A stretch of 5,768 nt of DNA from Acidobacteriaceae bacterium (GCA_030040115.1 JASHUH010000040.1:1-5768), one strand, 5' to 3'. Shown: positions 1 to 5,738, numbered from the stretch's first letter. Numbers and translations: made by a program. Notes: a model not told the origin generated them from the letters alone.

Positions 1-313
1 CGCTTCAGAAAGCTGCCGTGCGCAGCACCCCGCCAAGCGCAGACGCGCTTCGATGGCTTCGCCATCCGCCCGCGCCGCCCTGCATCCGAAATGCTCGACG
101 TGAAACCCCGGCATACCCTCTTAGTGTACGGAACGGCTTCGGCCCCGTCCCGGCCCCAACGTGACGGACGGGTGCGCGTCCTTACAAAGGACTCAAATTT
201 GGGGCGAGCCCGGGGCGATCCGATGCACGGGGCCGAGTATCTCGAGCCGGCGACCGCTTCATCCTCTATCTCTGCTTTTGACCCGTAGACGCACAACGGC
301 CACACCCCAAGAG
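1..313. other. Left-edge stretch with no supported gene
   Basis: No protein I recognise is encoded here. The + frame beginning at base 1 stays open to a TAG at 286-288, but its translation is rich in Arg, Pro and Ala, has no hydrophobic core pattern and no ribosome binding site ahead of its ATG at 91, so I treat it as GC-driven open sequence. Small inverted repeats are visible: GATGG/CCATC around 52-66 and GTCCTT/AAGGAC at 178-192 with a 3-base loop. Their role is unknown. Confidence 0.5.
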
Positions 314-323
314 GTGGCCGTTG
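294..323. repeat. Perfect 10-bp inverted repeat (hairpin)
   Basis: CAACGGCCAC at 294-303 is exactly complementary to GTGGCCGTTG at 314-323, with a 10-base loop. The stem would be stable, but no clean T-run follows on either strand (ATTATAAG to the right), so it is not a textbook intrinsic terminator. It sits immediately before the receptor-like remnant. It could be a decayed terminator or a leader structure of the former gene. Confidence 0.5.
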
Positions 324-493
324 ATTATAAGTCTTCCTCTTCAAACGGCAAAGCACGAGAACGCCTTGCTCTTAGCATGCTCGCGGTTGGCGCCGTTGCC
401 AAGGCCCAGGGCGCAACCGCAGTTCGAGGGAAAGTAACAGATCCCGCCGGCGCTGCGATTCCCAACGCGGTGGTTACTCTAACCGATTCCAGG
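314..493 (+). pseudogene. Remnant of a secreted protein with carboxypeptidase-regulatory-like N-terminus (TonB-dependent receptor type)
   Basis: The + frame through 377-379 (ATG) reads a hydrophobic stretch, LALSMLAVGAVAKAQ, like a signal peptide ending near base 409. It is followed by GATAVRGKVTDPAGAAIPNA and then VVTLTD. The pattern G-x-V-x-D-x-x-G-A-x-I-P-x-A-x-V-x-L-T is the characteristic start of the carboxypeptidase-regulatory-like (CarboxypepD_reg) beta-sandwich that begins many large outer-membrane TonB-dependent receptors of Acidobacteriota. After base 493 the family pattern is lost and the reading frame runs into unrelated sequence, so only the first ~60 codons survive of a gene that normally exceeds 1000 codons. 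The original start is unclear: GTG at 314 and ATG at 377 are both possible, and neither has a good Shine-Dalgarno sequence. Motif similarity is seen; receptor identity is inferred. Confidence 0.5.
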
Positions 494-560
494 GCCGCAG
501 CTCGTCAATGTTCAGAAGTCGGGATTCGAGTCGTTCAGCGAGCGAATCACGCCAGCGGTC

Positions 561-775
561 CATCATACGTCCACCGTCACGTTCTCAAAGCCCACCGGAC
601 CGCTCTCCAGCGGGACCACGTGTGCGGTCATCGCGTGGCTGGTTGCCTGGGCTGTTTTTCATCGGCTCTGGCCTGGCGGCGAGGCGTCGCCATCAGGCCG
701 GTTGCGATCGTAGCCGTGACGCTGCTCTTTCTGAGCTTGCTGCTCACCTTCCCGCCCGTCGCGGATCTCTTTTGA
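561..775 (+). pseudogene. Frameshifted C-terminal remnant of a small membrane protein
   Basis: Two + frames together give a coherent membrane-protein tail. From 561 one frame reads TSTVTFSKPTGPLSSGTT, then a hydrophobic segment CAVIAWLVAWAVFHRLW, reaching GAG at 681-683. The other frame continues from GTC at 686 as VAIRPVAIVAVT and then LLFLSLLLTFPPVADLF, ending at TGA 773-775. Joining them needs a shift of two bases at about 684-685. The result is two transmembrane helices separated by a short Arg-rich loop, the second followed by a conserved-looking TFPP segment. No ATG or GTG start exists in the first frame near its beginning, so the 5' end is also missing. I do not recognise a named family. 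The idea that both frames once formed one gene is inference from the complementary hydrophobic pattern and from the first frame hitting a stop soon after the junction. Confidence 0.42.
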
Positions 776-807
776 GCGCACGTTCGAGCAACAGTTTCGC
801 GTCTCAT

Positions 808-845
808 AAAAAAGCGCCGGAGCCGGATGGTTCGAGCTCCGGCGC
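808..845 (-). terminator. Intrinsic terminator of the DUF4382-type lipoprotein gene
   Basis: GCGCCGGAGC at 814-823 pairs perfectly with GCTCCGGCGC at 836-845 around a 12-base loop. Read on the minus strand, the GC-rich stem is followed directly by TTTTTT (808-813). It lies about 20 bases beyond the TAA stop at 865-867, the expected position and orientation for Rho-independent termination of the minus-strand gene. Confidence 0.9.
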
Positions 846-864
846 AGCAGTGTTCCGGCTTGGT

Positions 865-2295
865 TTATTCAAAAGCGGCCGTGGTCGTGTCGGTCAGATC
901 GAGTCCATCTACGTGACGCGCCAGCAGCACTACCTGGCCGGTAGTCGGGTTTTTCAGGAGCAACCCGACGACGCGAAGGTTGAGACCGTCGGTGATATCG
1001 CTAAACGCGCCGAGACCGTAGCGGAAGTCCGTGTTACCTCCCAAATAGACGGTGATGGTCTCGGGAATGAGAACGCCGGCGAAGCCGTTCACCTGCATCT
1101 GGAACGTGCCTTGCCCCGGGTTCTCGCTGCCCGGCGCCACGGTTCCGTTAAAGCCCCAATTCTGCAGCGTGACCCGATTGACAGTCACTGCGTTGGCGTT
1201 GGCCGCGCCCGTTGCCGGGCCGCCCACGGCCACGGCCTGGCCTGCCACCATGGCGCTGGAGTTGAAGAGGAACTCGGTAAATGGATTGTGCATCCAGTAG
1301 ATGAAGAATTTCTCATTGCCGGTCAGATTCACCTGCGCAATCTGCCCCAGAGTCAGACCGGTATTGGTGGGCAGCAACCCGCGCACATACAGATCGAAGT
1401 TCGTGGCCGCTCCCGTGGGCGGAGTTACATAGGTCACCTGTCCACTGGCGTAGAAGCCGCTATCGGAGAGAATCGCCACTTCGTCGGCGTCGAGCGTGAG
1501 CGAGGCTTTGTCAAATGCCCCGGAAGCCTCGACAATGCTGCTGGTATTCAATGCGCCGAACGAGGCGTCGCCATCCCACTCGGTCTGCCCGTTGACGTTG
1601 ATCGTTACTTGCAGGCCGTCGGCTCGCTGCACCACAAAGGATTGCGCGTTGCTGTCGACACTCACCACGCCACCGTCGAGTTCGTCGATGTGGCCACCAC
1701 TGTCAGTGTTAGCCACCGCGCTCACATTGAAGGTGGGCGTGACGCTGATATCACCGCTGGAGTCGATGGCGATGGATTTGTGCAGATCGAAATCCACACG
1801 CAGACCCACCGGTGACCCGCCTTGGACCACCGTGAATGGCTTGGCCAGGGTGACATTCGCTGTGTTTGTAGTAAACGTGGGCGTTGCGGTTTGAATGCTG
1901 GGCGCCCCCGCGCCGCTGGTGTCGAGATAGCCGACCGAAGCATTTTGAGAACTTAGCGTGATGGTCACGCTGTTATACGTTCCCGCTTTTACACTGTTCA
2001 TCGACATCAGCGCCTGCAGCCCGTTGTAGCGTGCAAAATCCACGGTGGGCTGGCCGCTCAACAGGGGCACGCTGTTGTTGTTGGAGTCGATGGCGTCGAT
2101 GCTCTCGATTTGCACCTGGAACGAAGCGATGCTGGCCAGCGGCATGTCGGTGGCGACGACAAATTCCGGGCCTGTTGCGCTGGAAGGGTTGGCGCTACTC
2201 ATCACCGAACTGCTGCAGCCCGTGGCGGCGAGCGCCGCGGCAGCAAGCAGAAGATAGGTCAGCCTCAATGGGTTTTCATGAAGTGAGTTAGCCAT
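865..2295 (-). CDS. Secreted lipoprotein with DUF4382-like and DUF5666-like domains
   Basis: The product is 476 residues from ATG at 2293-2295. The N-terminus has a short basic region, a hydrophobic core (LTYLLLAAAALAA) and a lipobox AATGC placing the acylated cysteine at Cys27, so it should be exported by Sec and anchored as a lipoprotein. A Ser-rich linker follows. Residues ~43-195 resemble DUF4382, a beta-rich domain found in bacterial lipoproteins; hallmarks seen are the segment around residues 84-100 (VDFARYNGLQALMS) and the following GTYNSVTITLSS. Residues ~205-280, and again ~384-465, show the G-x-V-x-S-V-D / F-x-V pattern of DUF5666-type small beta-barrel repeats. The mature part is almost free of cysteine and rich in Thr, Val, Gly and Asn, as expected of an extracytoplasmic beta protein. 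The reaction or ligand is unknown; a cell-surface or periplasmic binding or structural role is a guess. An in-frame ATG at 2320-2322 would add nine residues (MLRRKRPTP), and neither start has a strong Shine-Dalgarno sequence. I prefer 2295 because it gives a signal peptide of normal length. The gene is monocistronic and ends at a strong terminator. Confidence 0.87.
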   Translation of the reverse strand: MANSLHENPLRLTYLLLAAAALAATGCSSSVMSSANPSSATGPEFVVATDMPLASIASFQVQIESIDAIDSNNNSVPLLSGQPTVDFARYNGLQALMSMNSVKAGTYNSVTITLSSQNASVGYLDTSGAGAPSIQTATPTFTTNTANVTLAKPFTVVQGGSPVGLRVDFDLHKSIAIDSSGDISVTPTFNVSAVANTDSGGHIDELDGGVVSVDSNAQSFVVQRADGLQVTINVNGQTEWDGDASFGALNTSSIVEASGAFDKASLTLDADEVAILSDSGFYASGQVTYVTPPTGAATNFDLYVRGLLPTNTGLTLGQIAQVNLTGNEKFFIYWMHNPFTEFLFNSSAMVAGQAVAVGGPATGAANANAVTVNRVTLQNWGFNGTVAPGSENPGQGTFQMQVNGFAGVLIPETITVYLGGNTDFRYGLGAFSDITDGLNLRVVGLLLKNPTTGQVVLLARHVDGLDLTDTTTAAFE

Positions 2296-2440
2296 GGGAG
2301 TAGGTCGCTTTCTGCGCAACATCCGTGGCTTATGTTGAGCGAACGCGGAGTAGGCTTGCAGGGCAAGCTTCTCCACCGGGAACCGAACAGCCGCACCCGG
2401 GCAGAAGGTGGGGCTGCTGTTGTCCGAAAGGCATCCTCGA

Positions 2441-2471
2441 GAAATGCGCACTGAGATGCCGCGCGCATTTC
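2441..2471. repeat. 9-bp inverted repeat upstream of the lipoprotein gene
   Basis: GAAATGCGC at 2441-2449 is exactly repeated in inverse orientation as GCGCATTTC at 2463-2471, with a 13-base spacer. The half-site centres are about 22 bases apart, roughly two helical turns, which fits a dimeric regulator binding one DNA face. It lies about 145 bases upstream of the lipoprotein start. No T-run follows, so it is not a terminator. Operator function is inference. Confidence 0.4.
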
Positions 2472-2634
2472 GAGAAGATGCCGCAGGCAGAAGCTGGAAC
2501 CGGACCGTTCCCGGGCGCGCACGCGCACGGAGTCATCGCTGGACTGAACGTCGGCAACGGCTGTGGGTTTTTGACTGGTATTACCGGCTGCCGATGGTGG
2601 AAACCCGACGCGATGCGGAAGAGTTGCGCGGCGG

Positions 2635-2649
2635 TGCAAAATTTTTGCA
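2635..2649. promoter_or_regulatory. Operator-like palindrome TGCAAAA-T-TTTTGCA
   Basis: Seven-base half-sites TGCAAAA (2635-2641) and TTTTGCA (2643-2649) are perfect inverted repeats around one central T. The AT-rich core stands out in GC-rich surroundings. It sits in the shared upstream region of the two divergent genes, about 340 bases from the lipoprotein start and 700 from the radical SAM start. The form suggests a dimeric helix-turn-helix repressor site, but I cannot assign a regulator. Confidence 0.35.
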
Positions 2650-2828
2650 ACTTTGTTTCATACCTTTGCCAATGCGAACCGAGACGCGCCACGGAATTGC
2701 AGTCAACAACGTAATACAAGCGAGATCGAGCGGCGCGGATCATCCATCAGGCGCCTCAATACCTCCAAAGTGCAGCCATAAATTCCGATAAGCGGCAACG
2801 AATTCAAACCGGAAATCAACAGGGGGAG

Positions 2829-2924
2829 AAACCCCGCTGCCTTGGATTCGTTCTGCACCTTAAATCCACAGGTGGTCCGGGCGTGTTTCAGAATCCGCTC
2901 GGCGAGGGCCAGACCTACACCGCT
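2829..2924 (-). pseudogene. Possible fragment of a histidine-kinase ATPase (HATPase_c) domain
   Basis: The minus frame here reads SGVGLALAERILKH followed by CGFKVQNESKAAGF. The first part matches the G2-box and following helix of sensor histidine kinases (pattern G-x-G-L-A-L-x-x-R-I-x-x-x-H). The second part fits the next strand pair (G-x-x-x-V-x-S/N-E-x-x-x-G-x-x-F), with a few extra residues between. Nothing recognisable as the N box, G1 box or dimerisation domain precedes it, and the frame continues past it into non-kinase sequence. If real, it is a decayed 3' end of a kinase gene. The match is short and a chance resemblance in GC-rich DNA is possible. Confidence 0.27.
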
Positions 2925-3330
2925 GCTCCGCGCTGGCGACCATTTTCTGAGCAATGGATCCGGCTGGGGCGGCGAAAGTTCGAGTAGGATGCTGCTGCGA
3001 TGCACGCTGTCTTGATCGTGGAAGGTGGACTCGCGGAGGTACGGCTATTCCCTATGCCGCAAACGCCGGCTCGAACGCGGCTGACGCGGGGAGTTTTCCG
3101 GTTGGAAAATTCGGTCCATTTTCATGGTGTGAAAGGGTTTAGCGCGCTCCAGGCAACCTTGCCCCGCCGACCGTTCCCCCCGCTTTTCTCCCCGTTCGCT
3201 GCTGCGGAATCCCCATTCGCTGCGCGGCGGTTGGGGAGCCCGCCACGCCCGGTTACTCTTGCCATGAGTTTTCACGCCCGGCAGGTCGGGGCGGAATGGC
3301 GCAACCGATGGCGCAAACAAATTTTTCCCT

Positions 3331-3337
3331 GAGGAGA
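3331..3337 (+). promoter_or_regulatory. Ribosome binding site of the radical SAM gene
   Basis: GAGGAGA lies ten bases before the ATG at 3348-3350, in good agreement with the anti-Shine-Dalgarno sequence. It fixes the start of the 702-residue protein; no other upstream ATG in the frame has comparable support. Confidence 0.8.
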
Positions 3338-3347
3338 GATTCGATTT

Positions 3348-5456
3348 ATGGCTAAAGCCGTCAAGTATGCTGAAAAAGCCGCAGTTTACGTGGCGCGGGG
3401 CGCGTGGGTGGTTTATGAGCGTCTGAACCGCATCAGCCCCAATCCCTCCTTCACTCCCAAGTGGAGCGACAAGCCCCTATTAAAGAGCTGGCAAAAGGAA
3501 AAGCCGCCGCTCGGCTGGCCGCGGACGACCGACTCGCTTTGCCCCAAGTGCGTTCCCGAGATCCGCAAGCAGATTTTAGATGGCAAGCTTCCCCACGAAG
3601 TACTCCTCAATGAAAAAGTCGGCGAGATCAAAGCGCAGATCATCGAGCGCGACGGCAAAATCCTGATGTTGAAGGACTGCCCCAAGCATGGCCACTTTGA
3701 AGACGTGATGTCGATTGACCCGGCCTTCTTCAAGCATTTGGAAGAGAGCTTTCCGGGGCGCGATATGCGCGCCCACAACGACGAGAAGCTGCATCACCAT
3801 GGCACGTCCACAATCACGAACGGCCGGGGCTCGGTGCTCACGATCGACCTGACCAACCGCTGCAACATGATGTGCGATCCGTGTTTTATGGACGCGAACC
3901 AGGTCGGTTTTGTCCACGAGCTCACCTGGGACGAAATTAAGCAGATGCTCGACAACGCCATCACCATCAAGCCCAAGCGGCAGATGAGCGTGCAGTTCTC
4001 GGGCGGGGAGCCGACCCTCTCGCCCTATTTCCTTGACGCCATCGCCTACTCGCGCAAGGTGGGTTACAACAGCGTCCAGGCGGCATCGAACGGCATTGAA
4101 TTCGCCAAATCAAAGGAGCTTTGCCGCGCTGCGGCCGAGGCCGGCCTCCGCTACGTATACCTGCAATTCGATGGCATCGGCAACGCCGCCAACTCACACC
4201 GCAAAGTGGGCAACCTGTTCGACGTGAAGCTGCAGGCCATCAACAATCTGCACGAGGCTGGCGTGGAGATTGTGCCCGTCACCACGATTGTCAATGGCAT
4301 CAATAACGAGCAGGTGGGCCGCATCATTCAATTCGCCCTCGACAATCCTAAGAAGATCAGCTTTCTCAGCTTCCAGCCCGTCAGCTTCACCGGCCGCGAC
4401 GAGGACATCACCGACGAGCGCCGCTTCGCCCAGCGTTACACCCTCAGCCACATGGCGCACGACATCAAGAACCAGGTAGGATACGGCGAACCCGAACGCG
4501 ACTGGTTCCCCATCAGCTTTATGAGCACCTTCTCCGACTGGGCCGACCTCATTCACGGGCCGCAGGCGGAGTGGGGTCAGCTCAGTTGCGGCTGCCATCC
4601 GAACTGCGGGATTGGCATGGCCATGATGATCGACAAGGAAACCAAGGAAGCCGCTCCCGTGACCGCGTTTCTCGACATGAACCAGGTGGCCAAGGACCTG
4701 GCCAAGGTGAACGACGCGGCGCGCGGCAAGCGGCTTTCCGTGCTTGGCTTTGGTCTCTCGCTGTTGCGCAATTACGATCCCTTCCAGTCGCCCACGCATT
4801 TCAAAATCACCGATATGCTCAAGAAGATGGACAAGACCTTCAACGCGACGGGCAAGAACTACGGCAGCGTGAAGAGTGACCGGACGATGGAAGATATTCA
4901 AAAGCGGCGCCAGGACCGTTGGAACTTCCTTTTTATCGCGGGCATGTGGTTCCAGGACCTGTTCAATTACGACTTCCGCCGCACCGAGCAATGCATCATT
5001 CCCTACGCGACACAGGAAGGCGAGATCAGCTTCTGCGCGTATAACACCGGCATCGGCTGGCGCAACATCATTGAGAAGATGCACATGACGGCCACGCTGA
5101 CCAAATGGTATGAGGAGCACGGCCGCCACGAGATCTTTGCCGGCGGCAAGAAGGTTGGGATGAACCAGGTGGGTCACGACCTGGTGCTCAACATGCAGCA
5201 CGTGAACGCGGAAGCCAACCACACACTGGATGATTTGGGCATCGCCAAGAACGCCCGCGAAGAACGGCTCCGCGCCCGCGATAAACAGTCCGCCGAGGCC
5301 AAGCTCAAACAGGATGCCGAAAACGCCCGCATGGCCAAGCTCTACCGTGAGCACGTGCTGGGCGAAAAGTCCGTCGAGGGGCTGGTCCGCCTGGAGGCAA
5401 TTGCGCCGGCGCGCTCGGCAAAGCAAGAGGAACCTGAGCCGGTGGCGGGAGACTGA
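3348..5456 (+). CDS. Radical SAM protein of the MJ0619/tetraether-synthase-like group; candidate membrane-spanning lipid synthase
   Basis: This 702-residue protein belongs to the radical SAM superfamily. The [4Fe-4S]-SAM motif CNMMCDPC (Cys172, Cys176, Cys179; CX3CX2C) is followed by the SAM-contacting GGEPT motif at 219-223. Ahead of the barrel is a small zinc- or rubredoxin-like module with CPKC (65-68) and CPKHG (111-115), the arrangement seen N-terminally in archaeal MJ0619/Tes-type proteins. After the barrel come a CGCHPNC cluster (Cys414, Cys416, Cys420) and the segment EQCIIPYATQEGEISFCAYN (Cys549, Cys563), which closely recalls the C-terminal hallmark of that family and probably ligates auxiliary Fe-S clusters. 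Residues 1-27 could form an amphipathic helix suited to peripheral membrane contact, and residues ~630-675 are a charged helical tail. The archaeal enzyme joins two lipid tails by C-C bond formation to make tetraethers. Acidobacteria make the membrane-spanning iso-diabolic acid by what is thought to be related radical SAM chemistry. By inference this protein may do similar coupling; radical SAM membership is near certain, the substrate is not. The gene is monocistronic, with its own RBS and terminator. Confidence 0.93.
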   Translation: MAKAVKYAEKAAVYVARGAWVVYERLNRISPNPSFTPKWSDKPLLKSWQKEKPPLGWPRTTDSLCPKCVPEIRKQILDGKLPHEVLLNEKVGEIKAQIIERDGKILMLKDCPKHGHFEDVMSIDPAFFKHLEESFPGRDMRAHNDEKLHHHGTSTITNGRGSVLTIDLTNRCNMMCDPCFMDANQVGFVHELTWDEIKQMLDNAITIKPKRQMSVQFSGGEPTLSPYFLDAIAYSRKVGYNSVQAASNGIEFAKSKELCRAAAEAGLRYVYLQFDGIGNAANSHRKVGNLFDVKLQAINNLHEAGVEIVPVTTIVNGINNEQVGRIIQFALDNPKKISFLSFQPVSFTGRDEDITDERRFAQRYTLSHMAHDIKNQVGYGEPERDWFPISFMSTFSDWADLIHGPQAEWGQLSCGCHPNCGIGMAMMIDKETKEAAPVTAFLDMNQVAKDLAKVNDAARGKRLSVLGFGLSLLRNYDPFQSPTHFKITDMLKKMDKTFNATGKNYGSVKSDRTMEDIQKRRQDRWNFLFIAGMWFQDLFNYDFRRTEQCIIPYATQEGEISFCAYNTGIGWRNIIEKMHMTATLTKWYEEHGRHEIFAGGKKVGMNQVGHDLVLNMQHVNAEANHTLDDLGIAKNAREERLRARDKQSAEAKLKQDAENARMAKLYREHVLGEKSVEGLVRLEAIAPARSAKQEEPEPVAGD

Positions 5457-5484
5457 TTTGCCGCGTTCGGGGATTTCTAGAGAG

Positions 5485-5515
5485 GGGCCGTCCGAATGGA
5501 CGGCCCTTTTCTTTT
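5485..5515 (+). terminator. Intrinsic terminator of the radical SAM gene
   Basis: GGGCCGTCC at 5485-5493 pairs perfectly with GGACGGCCC at 5498-5506 around a GAAT tetraloop, followed by TTTTCTTTT (5507-5515). It lies about 30 bases after the TGA stop and separates the radical SAM gene from the tRNA locus. Confidence 0.93.
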
Positions 5516-5546
5516 AGGGCTCGAGGCCGGCAACGGCGGAAGGCTC

Positions 5547-5552
5547 TAGAAT
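5547..5552 (+). promoter_or_regulatory. Possible -10 box of the tRNA-Leu gene
   Basis: TAGAAT matches the sigma-70 -10 consensus at five of six positions and ends 21 bases before the first tRNA base, a normal distance for a tRNA promoter with a short leader. No good -35 hexamer is visible 16-18 bases upstream, so the call rests on the -10 alone. Confidence 0.4.
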
Positions 5553-5573
5553 CGGTATTGGTTGGACAAGGAT

Positions 5574-5615
5574 GCTCGGATGGCGAAATCGGCAGACGCA
5601 GCGGACTTAAAATCC
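5574..5615 (+). tRNA. tRNA-Leu(UAA), 5' half only, broken in the anticodon stem
   Basis: The sequence follows a bacterial tRNA-Leu from position 1: acceptor strand GCTCGGA (5574-5580), T8 at 5581, the Leu-type D arm GGCGAAATCGGCAGACGC (5582-5599), anticodon 5' stem GCGGA (5601-5605), and loop CTTAAAA (5606-5612) with anticodon TAA at 5608-5610. The 3' stem should read TCCGC to pair, but only TCC (5613-5615) is present, followed by AG. No variable arm, T-arm (GGTTCGA-like) or acceptor 3' strand follows in the remaining 153 bases. The gene is therefore interrupted at 5615/5616 and this copy as seen cannot fold into a tRNA. The most likely cause is recombination at the anticodon loop by an integrated element. 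A very long intron is the main alternative, but known bacterial group I introns in this tRNA interrupt the anticodon itself, which is intact here. Confidence 0.75.
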
Positions 5616-5628
5616 AGCAAATACATAC

Positions 5629-5641
5629 CTAAGCTTCTTAG
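5629..5641. repeat. Short hairpin CTAAG-CTT-CTTAG
   Basis: Five-base arms CTAAG (5629-5633) and CTTAG (5637-5641) flank a three-base loop, 13 bases after the tRNA break. It is too short to be a terminator and lacks a T-run. Its place near a possible crossover site makes a recombinase-binding role conceivable but unproven. Confidence 0.3.
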
Positions 5642-5689
5642 AATCAACAGTATCTAGCTTTACTTTTCCTTCCACATCTGCTACACAAT

Positions 5690-5701
5690 TACACATGTGT
5701 A
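5690..5701. promoter_or_regulatory. Perfect 12-bp palindrome TACACATGTGTA, operator-like
   Basis: TACACATGTGTA is its own reverse complement. It lies 37 bases ahead of the start codon at 5739 and just after a weak promoter-like pair (TTTACT at 5659-5664 and TACACA at 5682-5687, 17-base spacing), so a bound dimer would overlap the likely transcription start. That geometry is typical of autoregulated genes on mobile elements. The regulator is unknown. Confidence 0.4.
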
Positions 5702-5720
5702 CGGCATTCTTAAGGCACGA

Positions 5721-5732
5721 AGGAGGAAGGAG
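5721..5732 (+). promoter_or_regulatory. Strong ribosome binding site of the right-edge gene
   Basis: AGGAGGAAGGAG contains a full AGGAGG and, six bases before the ATG, a second GGAG. It is the strongest Shine-Dalgarno sequence in the window and supports the ATG at 5739 as a real start despite the short visible coding part. Confidence 0.7.
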
Positions 5733-5738
5733 CTACCA

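Larger units (their letters stand above)
2296..3330. other. Long divergent intergenic region, mostly without genes
   Basis: About 1 kb lies between the divergent lipoprotein and radical SAM genes. Several open frames run through it on both strands, but their translations are rich in Arg, Pro, Ser and Cys, lack domain-like patterns and overlap one another, so I call none of them a gene. What I can point to are two operator-like inverted repeats (2441-2471 and 2635-2649) and a short minus-strand stretch resembling a kinase ATPase domain (2829-2924). I could not identify convincing sigma-70 promoter pairs for either flanking gene. Confidence 0.55.
5616..5738. other. AT-richer non-coding segment after the tRNA break (possible end of an integrated element)
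   Basis: Composition changes visibly right after the tRNA similarity stops: the sequence is much richer in A and T than anything to its left. It holds a small hairpin (CTAAG-CTT-CTTAG, 5629-5641), a 12-bp palindrome (5690-5701) and the leader of a gene starting at 5739. A TAGAATC heptamer at 5639-5645 repeats the one at 5547-5553. This arrangement of small repeats between an attachment site and a first gene suits an attachment/regulatory region of a mobile element, which is inference. Confidence 0.45.

Noticed and set aside
91..288. 65-codon ORF near the left edge
   Set aside because: No RBS, Arg/Pro-rich composition, no recognisable motif, and the frame is open to the window edge only because stop codons are rare in GC-rich DNA.
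508..1815. 435-codon open frame on the + strand
   Set aside because: From about 865 it lies opposite the lipoprotein gene; its translation is His- and Arg-rich without domain pattern, while the minus strand has a signal peptide, lipobox, domains and terminator.
2296..2451. 52-residue N-terminal extension of the lipoprotein to an ATG at 2449-2451
   Set aside because: It would put the hydrophobic signal segment more than 60 residues inside the protein and abolish lipoprotein export; the extension has no signal-like or domain features.
3094..3130. TTTTCC/GGAAAA inverted repeat and a TTGGAA hexamer as a promoter for the radical SAM gene
   Set aside because: The hexamer 17 bases downstream (TGGTGT) is a poor -10 and the start codon is over 200 bases away; the arms are short.
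3264..3332. 22-codon ORF (MSFHARQVGAEW...) ending next to the radical SAM RBS
   Set aside because: It resembles a leader peptide in position, but has no Shine-Dalgarno sequence, no run of regulatory codons and no attenuator structure after it.
4194..5426. 410-codon open frame on the minus strand
   Set aside because: It is the antisense shadow of the radical SAM gene, produced by GC-biased third codon positions; it has no RBS and no recognisable motif.
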